Origin: Arbacia lixula
Taxonomy: Eukaryota; Echinodermata; Echinoidea; Arbacioida; Arbaciidae
Reading direction: 5' to 3'
NCBI GenBank assembly: GCA_963669155.1
Contig: CAVLGW020000043.1
Location: 17,503-81,502, forward strand
DNA: 64,000 nucleotides
Every line of letters starts with the position of its first letter. Position 1 is the stretch's first letter. The notes beneath the pieces are model-generated. The model was given only the letters and a program-made list of their open reading frames with translations, was not told where the DNA came from and made no database searches. Of this stretch, positions 36,890-46,875 are shown one piece after another. The translations under genes and the position numbers were made by a program.

Positions 36890-38365
36890 AGGGTACTGGA
36901 AGCGCACGTAGTATGAGGTTACAAATTGCCGCATGCCTCTAGCCCCTGGACTGCTCCCGTGCAGCGGGAGCGTCCTGAGGGCTCGCCCCCGATGTCCTCG
37001 CATGTCGGGTGCGACTACTAATGAATAATCGACCCGTGCACATGGATGAATTACTAATTTCAAGTATATTTATCACATATGAATGGTTGAATGTAACTTT
37101 CATATTTCTGAAGTAAGAAAATGATGGAAAATATTGAGTAACGTTACCAATTTCCCCTTCATGTGTCTGTCTAACCATGGTCTAACAAAACGAGGTCCTT
37201 CAAGACTGCCATCTTGGCTGTTTAATGACTTCGTACGCATGCGCAAAATAATATTCATGATGATTACGCCTCGCTCTGATGACCGTATTTAGCGCTGTTG
37301 ATGAATATGCATGGGAAAAGTGATTTTTTATTGTTTTGATTGTGCAAATTATCAACCTGATTTTCATTAATTGTGTCATTTAAAGTGACCAAAATATCAT
37401 TAACTTCTATGTCATAAACTTCAGTGGCAGATCAAGGATTTTGTAAGAGAAATAGGGCCGAATCTTCCAACTTTCCTAATACCGTGCACCACCATCACTG
37501 AGATCTAGCTTAGCGGGGTGGCGTTATTGAGTTGAAAAAAGTGGCTCTTAAAAACAAACAAACAAAAAAATTACGGACAAACATAAATATGCAAAATATA
37601 ATAAATCCCCCCAAATAAAATTTTAAATACAATTAAATAAAAATTGGAATATAAAATCTTTTCCAATAATAATGAAAAAAGAAAAAAAAATGATCTGAAA
37701 AGAGTGCTACGGTAGTGGATTGTTGTTGAAAACGTAACACACACGAATCGTATAGAGAACTGGCGCATGCGCATAAACTTCAAAAAGTCGGCAATCTTCA
37801 TATACATGTATCGCAGCTGCATTAGTTCTGACCACCGTACTATGGTTCGTTTACAAGAAAAAAAAAACATCATGGACTAAATTCATCTTCAACCCAACTA
37901 CGGAAGTATTCATGTATGTATTCTCCGAAAGTGTTTTTAATAGCTTAAAGTTCTGCGCAATATAATTGGTGATATTTTCTAAAATGATCACTGCTAATCT
38001 CGACTACCTTGCACCATTGCTCGGTGCAACGCAGCCGGCTCACTGCGTGAGCGGGCTGGTCGCAGTAAGCGTGCCTCCAGCTCACCAGCTCCTGGCCGCC
38101 TCTTTGGCCGGCGCGACGTTCGACAAGCCATACCATAGTCTTGAATATTCATTAGCACAGTAGCTAATAACAGAGGCCGTCTCATATGAACACTGCCTCG
38201 TGTACAGAGTGAATGGCAAAAAAAGTGTGTCAGAAAGAGTGTGTCAGATAAAGTGGGTCAGGAAATGGCGTAACCCACGAACGTGAGTAGTGAACGAGCT
38301 CAGTTGCACTTCCGTTCAACTACGGTCACGTCAACGTCGCAGCAAACGAAAACTCCTTAATATAG
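36890..38365. other. No supported exon; GC-rich patches possibly promoter-like
   Basis: CpG-containing patches at about 36930-37050 and 38005-38115 stand out from the AT-rich surroundings. The second lies 250-360 bp upstream of the first visible exon of the gene at 38.4 kb and could be part of its promoter or 5' exon. This is inference from composition and position only. Confidence 0.3.
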
Positions 38366-38505
38366 TGTACTCGACATGAAGCTGTAGAAGGGACCAGTCT
38401 GGGAACCAAAGGAGATTATTCTCCTCCCAAATACATACAAAATCGGCCAAAAGTTGAAGAAACATTTACGGGACGAATTAAAAGAAAGAAGATACCATGG
38501 TTACG
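38366..38505 (+). CDS. Unrecognised gene, first visible exon
   Basis: An open frame ending at a strong donor (ACG followed by GTAAGG at 38506). In the frame that continues into the next exon it reads GDYSPPKYIQNRPKVEE, then TFTGRIKRKKIPWLR, a basic, clearly protein-like segment. The frame is open from the TAG at 38363-38365, but no in-frame ATG is seen. The true start is therefore either a further upstream exon or an acceptor within this stretch (AG dinucleotides at 38364-38365 and later). An ATG at 38496 lies in another frame. I do not recognise the family. Confidence 0.5.
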
Positions 38506-38962
38506 GTAAGGGAATTGTGTTCGCACATCATTGTGTTTAGCACGGAACTCCTATTCCTACTGTCAGTGTCTATTTTAATGCAGTGAACTAAATTTAGGCA
38601 GGGCCTACGTTATCACGGCACGAACCTTTCTGCATGCTCATCCGTTTGTGATATAATCACAATCAGATATTTACTAAATTTAGTGATACGGCGAATGATT
38701 GATAGTTTGAGTTATGACCGAAAAATAAGTATTTGTCCACTCTTTCCTTGTATTTTTTCATAAAACAGTTTGAGACATCACAATCTTAATATTAGACCAT
38801 CCATAATACATGGCTAGATGCTTGGAACATTACCTGATAAGCCATCTAGTTTCCATAAAAAAAAGTGAAATCTGTCTTGAAACTTTATTGAATGACATCA
38901 TGATTATTGTCAACCACGCAATTGCTACCATTGTAATGACACTAACCCAACGTTTATTTTAG

Positions 38963-39152
38963 TAAAGGTCCTTGTGTTTTTCAAGGCGGGGTCCCTCGAT
39001 CATGGACTCGAGAGGAATTTGTCAGAGAGATCTTAGAGAAATATAAAGGTGCGGCTGCTCTGAGGGAAACTGGGGTACAGTTTGCCAAGATCTCTCGTGA
39101 GAGAAAACTCCTTGAAGTCCACTTTAAGGAGGTCTCCGGGTTGTCATTCTGC
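38963..39152 (+). CDS. Unrecognised gene, second visible exon
   Basis: Bounded by a pyrimidine-rich acceptor (TTTATTTTAG) and a GTAAGA donor at 39153. It is 190 nt, entering in phase 2 and leaving in phase 0, so it joins the 38366-38505 exon in frame. It encodes KGPCVFQGGVPRSWTREEFV, then REILEKYKGAAALRETGVQF, then AKISRERKLLEVHFKEVSG and LSFC. This looks like a folded alpha-helical domain, not low complexity. The family is not recognised. Downstream is the charged exon array at 39.6-47.1 kb, probably the same gene, but the phase 0 exit does not match the frame used by array exon A0. Confidence 0.6.
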
Positions 39153-39579
39153 GTAAGAATAGTTTTCAGTGACAGTGCCATCATTGTTCCAACTTTGTTC
39201 CAACCACTTCTCACGATAGAACATGCCCCCCGCCCCAATGACTTAGAAAAGAACAGAATGACACAGTATATAGTCCTAGAATAATAGACTTTATTTTTTT
39301 ATGTGATATGATATGATCTGATAGATATGACTTACATGTAGGGTATCATTTTGTGAATGGTCCTTGAGTGTTGTCAGTATTCAATAGACAATTTTTGTAA
39401 TGTAAGCAAATTTTATGCACGATGCTCAAACAATACATTACGATTGGTAATTCAAAGCTTGTCCGGTGACTGTCCGATGACCAACAAGTAAAAGCTTCAG
39501 GTGAAAATTGGTTACTGTGCAGTTAGGGGGAAGGCTGTGCAAAAATTAGTTATTCCCATTGCTTGTTTTCTTGGGTCAG

Positions 39580-39815
39580 GTGATTGATGCTCAGGATGGA
39601 GAGGAAGAAGACAGTCGCCCAGAAGAATGCGGGGAAGAAGGAGCATGAGAAGAAGGAGAAGAAGGAGGCTCAGCGGGAGGAGGCCAGGAGGAGGAAGCTG
39701 AAGGAGCAAGCCAAGGCATCCCAGGATGGCAAGGAAGACGATGACAAGGCCACGACGGCAACGACGACCACCAAAGGGGAGCAGGAGGGAAGAGACGCCA
39801 AGCCGGCAGAAGCAG
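39580..39815 (+). CDS. Charged exon A0 (divergent, possibly frameshifted)
   Basis: The acceptor is TTTTCTTGGGTCAG at 39579 (alternative: GCTCAG at 39594) and the donor is GCAG followed by GTAAGT at 39816. The last part, KEQAKASQDGKEDDD to KPAEAG, is shared with all later A exons. The first part is different: an EKKEKKEAQREEARRRKLKE stretch replaces the start seen in other copies, and relative to them about 20 nt are missing after GATGGAGAGGAAGA. Read in phase 0 from 39580 it stops after about 22 codons (TGA in GGAGCATGAGAAG). Read in the frame of the other copies it is open only from 39595. It is either a damaged first copy or the ancestral exon with a different phase. Confidence 0.5.
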
Positions 39816-40119
39816 GTAAGTCAGGGGAAGGTGCATTTAACCCTTTCAGTACTCTGCTAAGAGAAGCCCATTGACTCATTATGCATTTCATGCACCTATG
39901 GTACTGATGGGATTGAAAGAGAATAAGATTAATTATTTATTGTGTCACCATATGAAGGCATACAAATCCCATAGAGTAGCATTTTATCTGGCACATAAAG
40001 AGTAAATACATGTAGAGGAGGTAACAAGATGAAAGGGGAGGTGGATGAGAAGGAGGGGAAAAAAAGTCTCCTGCCAAATTTGATTAACAATACTTAAACA
40101 AAAACCCACTTTTCTTCAG

Positions 40120-40247
40120 AGGATGCAGAGCCTGCGGGACATAAAGGAGAGGGAGATGAGGGAGAAGACACAAGCAAGAAAATAGAGGAAGAAGAAGAGG
40201 AAGAAGGAGGAGAAGAAGAAGAAGAAGAAGAAAACAAACCAATTTGA
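40120..40247 (+). CDS. Glu-rich exon B0
   Basis: After acceptor CCACTTTTCTTCAG it continues the A-exon frame as EDAEPAGHKGEGDEGEDTSK, then KIEEEEEEEGGEEE and poly-Glu to ENKPI and TGA at 40245-40247. No GT donor precedes the stop. The Penelope-like insertion begins eight bases after the stop (40256), and the TGA itself lies inside the left target-site duplication (40243-40255). Confidence 0.5.
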
Positions 40248-40255
40248 TTGATATT

Positions 40256-40926
40256 AAGTTGAAGATTTGACTCATCGCGGTGAATACAAGATGCGTGAGA
40301 TATCCGTTGGACTCACGATGAACGTATATAGTGGAACACGACGTTTCGCACGCAAACTGCAATGCTTCGTCAGGTGATTCGAGTCGAGGTAGGTGGATGC
40401 ATTATATGTGTTCTTGTCCGGAGTTGGCGGTGCGTGGTTGCACCTAGCCGGGTCGTGATGGGCTGAGGTGTGGCGGTCACCGGTGCGGAACCCGCCCCGA
40501 TTGTCTGCCTCGCGGTCCGTGCTCCGTTGTGCTGATTGGCTGTACGCGCCGGCGAGTCGGTGCGGTCATCCAAGCGGGGCCCGTCGCGATTGTCCGCATC
40601 GTTAAGTAGCGTCTCGTTGTTCTGATTGGGTGCTGCGGGGGCGTGGTCGTGGCTACCTGCCTGGGCGTTACTGGCCTTCCGGCTGGTCTGGCGGGATTTG
40701 CTAAGCTGCTTGATGGTCTTCATCCAAAACTCCGGAATTTAAATCCCGTTGTCCCTGTTCAGGTTGTGCGGGTGTAACCGAATGGCTATGGCTTCCTTGA
40801 TACGTCGGGTGAACCAGTGCTTCTCTTGTGCCAAGCACTTGACCTCGACCCAATTGGGTCGATGCTGCTCCTTCCACGCGTGCTCAGCTACCGCCGACCC
40901 GTCGGTCCGCTGGAGCCTTACGTCTC
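40256..40926 (-). mobile_element. Penelope-like element, 5'-truncated copy
   Basis: A 671-bp insertion flanked by a perfect 13-bp duplication TTTGATTGATATT (40243-40255 and 40927-40939), absent from the equivalent place in all other units. The minus strand encodes GSAVAEHAWKEQHRPNWVEV, then a KHWFTRRIKEAIAIR block and LNRDNG (stop before 40739). This is the pattern at the C-terminus of Penelope-like polyproteins, in and after the GIY-YIG endonuclease. The untranslated tail (40256-40738) includes a hammerhead-like core at 40335-40378. Confidence 0.75.
40335..40378 (-). ncRNA. Candidate hammerhead ribozyme in Penelope-like 3' region
   Basis: On the minus strand: CAC, then CTGACGA (complement of 40367-40373), a 19-nt segment able to fold as a 7-bp stem with a GTT loop, GAAAC (40343-40347), GTC (40340-40342) and GTG. 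CTGANGA and GAAA are the invariant hammerhead core. CAC/GTG would make stem I, and AC/GT a minimal stem III with cleavage after GTC. Type I hammerheads with very short stem III are known in Penelope-like elements. Folding was done by eye only, and an extra A follows CTGACGA. Confidence 0.5.
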
Positions 40927-40966
40927 TTTGATTGATATTTGTGTAAAAATTATCTTTTATTTGTAG

Positions 40967-41254
40967 ATGAGGAGGCGGAGAAGGAGCGGCTGGAGAAAGA
41001 GAAGAAGAAGAAGGCCAAGCAGAGGAAGGAGGCATCACCATTGATTGTTTTCTCGGATGAGGTGAACGCTGCTCAGGATGGAGAGGAAGAGGAGGCGGGG
41101 CCGGAGAAGAAGACAGTTGCCCCGAAGAAGGCAAGGAAGAAGGAGCAAGCCAAGGCATCCCAGGATGGCAAGGAAGACGATGACAAGGCCACGACGGCAA
41201 CGACGACCACCAAAGGGGAGCAGGAGGGAAGAGACGCCAAGCCGGCAGAAGCAG
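40967..41254 (+). CDS. Charged exon A1
   Basis: Acceptor TCTTTTATTTGTAG, donor GCAG followed by GTAAGT (41255). It is 288 nt with phase 1 at both ends, so it can be skipped or repeated without changing the frame. It encodes DEEAEKERLEKEKKKKAKQR, then KEASPLIVFSDEVNAAQDGE and acidic/basic runs to KPAEAG, a highly charged, coiled-coil-like or disordered segment. The only hydrophobic patch is SPLIVFSDEV. No named family is recognised. Confidence 0.65.
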
Positions 41255-41526
41255 GTAAGTCAGGGGAAGGTGCATTTAACCCTTTCAGTACTCTGCTAAG
41301 AGAAGCCCATTGACTCATTATGCATTTCATGCACCTATGGTACTGATGGGATTGAAAGAGAATAAGATTAATTATTTATTGTGTCACCATATGAAGGCAT
41401 ACAAATCCCATATAGCAGCATTTTATCTGGCACATAAAGAGTAAATACATGTAGAGGAGGTAACAAGATGAAAGGGGAGGTGGATGAGAAGGAGGGGAAA
41501 AAAAGTCTCCTGCCAAATTTGATTAA

Positions 41527-42069
41527 AGGTGATATTCATAGGAAATAAAATCAAATAAATTTAGTTTATTTTATAATTAAATGAGTTATTAAGGCAATTT
41601 ATGCAGCTAACATGCCATGAAAGTGTTCAGTTTTGTGTTTAATGAAAGTAAAATTTTACTAAATTGACTCTCTTCCTGACCTACGAAATCGCCTCAGGGA
41701 AAGTGGCGTTGTGTGTACGTCACAGCCGGGATACGCTTCACAATGACCATTGTGCATCACACCTGTTAATCCACTAGCAACTGCCATCACAGTTTCATTA
41801 ACAATGTATGATGCTTCTGGCGGAAAAGAAACTGCGGATTGGCATGTTTGATGCATAATAACACCTCCCTTTTCTTACGTCAGACCTAAAGGCCGTTTCG
41901 GATGACAGGAGGGCAAATTTGTTCACGAGAATACGGTGATTGTTTGACCCTAATTTCGCTTTTTGGAAAGTGATATAATGTTTGAAAGTCATCTGAGCTC
42001 ATTGTATGGCTTATAAGCTTTCTGTAGATGAATATCTTCATATTTTTGGATTTTCTATGAATATCACCT
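41527..42069. mobile_element. TTAA MITE in array unit 1
   Basis: 543 bp between TTAA sites (41523-41526 and 42070-42073), with inverted ends AGGTGATATTCATAGG and TCTATGAATATCACCT. The empty site GATTAACAATACTT is preserved at 40081 and 46842. No transposase. Short minus-strand ORFs inside are conserved only because the copies are. Confidence 0.9.
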
Positions 42070-42105
42070 TTAACCATACTTAAACAAAAACCCACTTTTC
42101 TTCAG

Positions 42106-42242
42106 AGGATGCAGAGCCTGCGGGACATAAAGGAGAGGGAGATGAGGGAGAAGACACAAGCAAGAAAATAGAGGAAGAAGAAGAGGAAGAAGGAGGAGAA
42201 GAAGAAGAAGAAGAAGAAGAAGAAGAAAACAAACCAATTTGA
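42106..42242 (+). CDS. Glu-rich exon B1
   Basis: Acceptor CCACTTTTCTTCAG. The frame EDAEPAGHKGEGDEGEDTSK is followed by poly-Glu, ending ENKPI and TGA (42240-42242). The GAA/GAG run is longer than in B0. The following intron-like gap before exon A2 is only 35 bp, too short for a normal intron, so B may be an alternative terminal exon. Confidence 0.5.
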
Positions 42243-42277
42243 TTGATATTTGTGTAAAAATTATCTTTTATTTGTAG

Positions 42278-42580
42278 ATGAGGAGGCGGAGAAGGAGCGG
42301 CTGGAGAAAGAGAAGAAGAAGAAGGCCAAGCAGAGGAAGGAGGCATCACCATTGATTGTTTTCTCGGATGAGGTGAACGCTGCTCAGGATGGAGAGGAAG
42401 AGGAGGCGGGGCCGGAGAAGAAGACAGTTGCCCCGAAGAAGGCAAGGAAGAAGGAGCAAGCCAAGGCATCCCAGGATGGCAAGGAAGACGATGACAAGGC
42501 CACGACGGCAACGACGACCACCAAAGGGGAGCAGGAGGGAAGAGACGCCAAGCCGGCAGAAGCAGGGAAGTCAGGGGAAG
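42278..42580 (+). CDS. Charged exon A2 with shifted donor
   Basis: Same acceptor and protein as A1, but the A1 donor site GCAG-GTAAGT reads GCAG-GGAAGT here. The next usable donor, GAAG followed by GTAAAT (42581), lies 15 nt downstream. That site reads GTGCAT in A0 and A1. The extension adds GKSGE in frame and keeps phase 1. Without this new donor the exon would have no nearby GT. Confidence 0.6.
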
Positions 42581-42837
42581 GTAAATTTAACCCTTTCAGT
42601 ACTCTGCTAAGAGAAGCCCATTGACTCATTATGCATTTCATGCACCTATGGTACTGATGGGATTGAAAGAGAATAAGATTAATTATTTATTGTGTCACCA
42701 TATGAAGGCATACAAATCCCATATAGCAGCATTTTATCTGGCACATAAAGAGTAAATACATGTAGAGGAGGTAACAAGATGAAAGGGGAGGTGGATGAGA
42801 AGGAGGGGAAAAAAAGTCTCCTGCCAAATTTGATTAA

Positions 42838-43380
42838 AGGTGATATTCATAGGAAATAAAATCAAATAAATTTAGTTTATTTTATAATTAAATGAGTTAT
42901 TAAGGCAATTTATGCAGCTAACATGCCATGAAAGTGTTCAGTTTTGTGTTTAATGAAAGTAAAATTTTACTAAATTGACTCTCTTCCTGACCTACGAAAT
43001 CGCCTCAGGGAAAGTGGCGTTGTGTGTACGTCACAGCCGGGATACGCTTCACAATGACCATTGTGCATCACACCTGTTAATCCACTAGCAACTGCCATCA
43101 CAGTTTCATTAACAATGTATGATGCTTCTGGCGGAAAAGAAACTGCGGATTGGCATGTTTGATGCATAATAACACCTCCCTTTTCTTACGTCAGACCTAA
43201 AGGCCGTTTCGGATAATAGGAGGGCAAATTTGTCCACGAGAATACGGTGATTGTTTGACCCTAATTTCGCTTTTTGGAAAGTGATATAATGTTTGAAAGT
43301 CATCTGAGCTCATTGTATGGCTTATAAGCTTTCTGTAGATGAATATCTTCATATTTTTGGATTTTCTATGAATATCACCT
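42838..43380. mobile_element. TTAA MITE in array unit 2
   Basis: Same element as 41527-42069, 1311 bp further on. It has a few private substitutions near 43214-43236 (GGATAATAGG and TGTCCACG in place of GGATGACAGG and TGTTCACG). Confidence 0.9.
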
Positions 43381-43416
43381 TTAACCATACTTAAACAAAA
43401 ACCCACTTTTCTTCAG

Positions 43417-43553
43417 AGGATGCAGAGCCTGCGGGACATAAAGGAGAGGGAGATGAGGGAGAAGACACAAGCAAGAAAATAGAGGAAGAAGAAGAGGAAG
43501 AAGGAGGAGAAGAAGAAGAAGAAGAAGAAGAAGAAGAAAACAAACCAATTTGA
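43417..43553 (+). CDS. Glu-rich exon B2
   Basis: Copy of B1 with the same acceptor and the same TGA (43551-43553). The poly-Glu tract is of equal length. Confidence 0.5.
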
Positions 43554-43588
43554 TTGATATTTGTGTAAAAATTATCTTTTATTTGTAG

Positions 43589-43891
43589 ATGAGGAGGCGG
43601 AGAAGGAGCGGCTGGAGAAAGAGAAGAAGAAGAAGGCCAAGCAGAGGAAGGAGGCATCACCATTGATTGTTTTCTCGGATGAGGTGAACGCTGCTCAGGA
43701 TGGAGAGGAAGAGGAGGCGGGGCCGGAGAAGAAGACAGTTGCCCCGAAGAAGGCAAGGAAGAAGGAGCAAGCCAAGGCATCCCAGGATGGCAAGGAAGAC
43801 GATGACAAGGCCACGACGGCAACGACGACCACCAAAGGGGAGCAGGAGGGAAGAGACGCCAAGCCGGCAGAAGCAGGGAAGTCAGGGGAAG
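43589..43891 (+). CDS. Charged exon A3 with shifted donor
   Basis: Copy of A2: the GGAAGT defect and downstream GTAAAT donor (43892) are both present. Confidence 0.6.
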
Positions 43892-44148
43892 GTAAATTTA
43901 ACCCTTTCAGTACTCTGCTAAGAGAAGCCCATTGACTCATTATGCATTTCATGCACCTATGGTACTGATGGGATTGAAAGAGAATAAGATTAATTATTTA
44001 TTGTGTCACCATATGAAGGCATACAAATCCCATATAGCAGCATTTTATCTGGCACATAAAGAGTAAATACATGTAGAGGAGGTAACAAGATGAAAGGGGA
44101 GGTGGATGAGAAGGAGGGGAAAAAAAGTCTCCTGCCAAATTTGATTAA

Positions 44149-44691
44149 AGGTGATATTCATAGGAAATAAAATCAAATAAATTTAGTTTATTTTATAATT
44201 AAATGAGTTATTAAGGCAATTTATGCAGCTAACATGCCATGAAAGTGTTCAGTTTTGTGTTTAATGAAAGTAAAATTTTACTAAATTGACTCTCTTCCTG
44301 ACCTACGAAATCGCCTCAGGGAAAGTGGCGTTGTGTGTACGTCACAGCCGGGATACGCTTCACAATGACCATTGTGCATCACACCTGTTAATCCACTAGC
44401 AACTGCCATCACAGTTTCATTAACAATGTATGATGCTTCTGGCGGAAAAGAAACTGCGGATTGGCATGTTTGATGCATAATAACACCTCCCTTTTCTTAC
44501 GTCAGACCTAAAGGCCGTTTCGGATGACAGGAGGGCAAATTTGTTCACGAGAATACGGTGATTGTTTGACCCTAATTTCGCTTTTTGGAAAGTGATATAA
44601 TGTTTGAAAGTCATCTGAGCTCATTGTATGGCTTATAAGCTTTCTGTAGATGAATATCTTCATATTTTTGGATTTTCTATGAATATCACCT
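44149..44691. mobile_element. TTAA MITE in array unit 3
   Basis: Same 543-bp element as at 41527, identical by eye in the stretches compared. Confidence 0.9.
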
Positions 44692-44727
44692 TTAACCATA
44701 CTTAAACAAAAACCCACTTTTCTTCAG

Positions 44728-44864
44728 AGGATGCAGAGCCTGCGGGACATAAAGGAGAGGGAGATGAGGGAGAAGACACAAGCAAGAAAATAGAGGAAGA
44801 AGAAGAGGAAGAAGGAGGAGAAGAAGAAGAAGAAGAAGAAGAAGAAGAAAACAAACCAATTTGA
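44728..44864 (+). CDS. Glu-rich exon B3
   Basis: Copy of B1, with stop TGA at 44862-44864. Confidence 0.5.
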
Positions 44865-44899
44865 TTGATATTTGTGTAAAAATTATCTTTTATTTGTAG

Positions 44900-45202
44900 A
44901 TGAGGAGGCGGAGAAGGAGCGGCTGGAGAAAGAGAAGAAGAAGAAGGCCAAGCAGAGGAAGGAGGCATCACCATTGATTGTTTTCTCGGATGAGGTGAAC
45001 GCTGCTCAGGATGGAGAGGAAGAGGAGGCGGGGCCGGAGAAGAAGACAGTTGCCCCGAAGAAGGCAAGGAAGAAGGAGCAAGCCAAGGCATCCCAGGATG
45101 GCAAGGAAGACGATGACAAGGCCACGACGGCAACGACGACCACCAAAGGGGAGCAGGAGGGAAGAGACGCCAAGCCGGCAGAAGCAGGGAAGTCAGGGGA
45201 AG
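44900..45202 (+). CDS. Charged exon A4 with shifted donor
   Basis: Copy of A2, with donor GTAAAT at 45203. Confidence 0.6.
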
Positions 45203-45459
45203 GTAAATTTAACCCTTTCAGTACTCTGCTAAGAGAAGCCCATTGACTCATTATGCATTTCATGCACCTATGGTACTGATGGGATTGAAAGAGAATAAGA
45301 TTAATTATTTATTGTGTCACCATATGAAGGCATACAAATCCCATATAGCAGCATTTTATCTGGCACATAAAGAGTAAATACATGTAGAGGAGGTAACAAG
45401 ATGAAAGGGGAGGTGGATGAGAAGGAGGGGAAAAAAAGTCTCCTGCCAAATTTGATTAA

Positions 45460-46002
45460 AGGTGATATTCATAGGAAATAAAATCAAATAAATTTAGTTT
45501 ATTTTATAATTAAATGAGTTATTAAGGCAATTTATGCAGCTAACATGCCATGAAAGTGTTCAGTTTTGTGTTTAATGAAAGTAAAATTTTACTAAATTGA
45601 CTCTCTTCCTGACCTACGAAATCGCCTCAGGGAAAGTGGCGTTGTGTGTACGTCACAGCCGGGATACGCTTCACAATGACCATTGTGCATCACACCTGTT
45701 AATCCACTAGCAACTGCCATCACAGTTTCATTAACAATGTATGATGCTTCTGGCGGAAAAGAAACTGCGGATTGGCATGTTTGATGCATAATAACACCTC
45801 CCTTTTCTTACGTCAGACCTAAAGGCCGTTTCGGATGACAGGAGGGCAAATTTGTTCACGAGAATACGGTGATTGTTTGACCCTAATTTCGCTTTTTGGA
45901 AAGTGATATAATGTTTGAAAGTCATCTGAGCTCATTGTATGGCTTATAAGCTTTCTGTAGATGAATATCTTCATATTTTTGGATTTTCTATGAATATCAC
46001 CT
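45460..46002. mobile_element. TTAA MITE in array unit 4
   Basis: Last complete intronic copy of the 543-bp element. The next unit has the empty site. Confidence 0.9.
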
Positions 46003-46038
46003 TTAACCATACTTAAACAAAAACCCACTTTTCTTCAG

Positions 46039-46178
46039 AGGATGCAGAGCCTGCGGGACATAAAGGAGAGGGAGATGAGGGAGAAGACACAAGCAAGAAA
46101 ATAGAGGAAGAAGAAGAGGAAGAAGGAGGAGAAGAAGAAGAAGAAGAAGAAGAAGAAGAAGAAAACAAACCAATTTGA
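46039..46178 (+). CDS. Glu-rich exon B4
   Basis: Copy of B1 with one extra GAA codon. Stop TGA at 46176-46178. Confidence 0.5.
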
Positions 46179-46300
46179 TTGATATTTGTGTAAAAATTAT
46201 CTTTTATTTGTAGATGAGGAGGCGAAAGAAGAAAACAAACCAATTTGATTGATATTTGTGTAAAAATTATCTTTTATTTGTAGATGAGGAGACGGAGAAG
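46161..46300 (+). repeat. 70-bp tandem duplication spanning an acceptor
   Basis: GAAAACAAACCAATTTGATT begins at 46161 and again at 46231. The copied 70 bp includes the end of exon B, the pyrimidine-rich acceptor and the first codons of exon A, so two TATTTGTAG acceptors now precede A5. The first would enter a short frame (DEEAKEENKPI) that stops. Confidence 0.9.
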
Positions 46301-46586
46301 GAGCGGCTGGAGAAAGAGAAGAAGAAGAAGGCCAAGCAGAGGAAGGAGGCATCACCATTGATTGTTTTCTCGGATGAGGTGAACGCTGCTCAGGATGGAG
46401 AGGAAGAGGAGGCGGGGCCGGAGAAGAAGACAGTTGCCCCGAAGAAGGCAAGGAAGAAGGAGCAAGCCAAGGCATCCCAGGATGGCAAGGAAGACGATGA
46501 CAAGGCCACGACGGCAACGACGACCACCAAAGTGGAGCAGGAGGGAAGAGACGCCAAGCCGGCAGAAGCAGGGAAGTCAGGGGAAG
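46284..46586 (+). CDS. Charged exon A5 with shifted donor
   Basis: Starts after the second duplicated acceptor. It has private changes: GAGGCG to GAGACG near the start, and GGG to GTG (Gly to Val) in the TTKVEQEGR segment. It carries the shifted GTAAAT donor (46587). Confidence 0.6.
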
Positions 46587-46875
46587 GTAAATTTAACCCT
46601 TTCAGTACTCTGCTAAGAGAAGCCCATTGACTCATTATGCATTTCATGCACCTATGGTACTGATGGGATTGAAAGAGAATAAGATTAATTATTTATTGTG
46701 TCACCATATGAAGGCATACAAATCCCATATAGCAGCATTTTATCTGGCACATAAAGAGTAAATACATGTAGAGGAGGTAACAAGATGAAAGGGGAGGTGG
46801 ATGAGAAGGAGGGGAAAAAAAGTCTCCTACCAAATTTGATTAACAATACTTAAACAAAAACCCACTTTTCTTCAG

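Noticed and set aside
37945..38185. Overlapping GC-rich ORFs on both strands.
   Set aside because: They have Arg/Ala/Pro composition expected from a CpG-rich patch; no homology or splice support.
41073..46647. Conserved minus-strand and alternate-frame ORFs repeated in every array unit (Ser/Pro-rich, Arg-rich).
   Set aside because: They are antisense or frame shadows of exons A and B, or lie in the MITE; their conservation follows from recent duplication.
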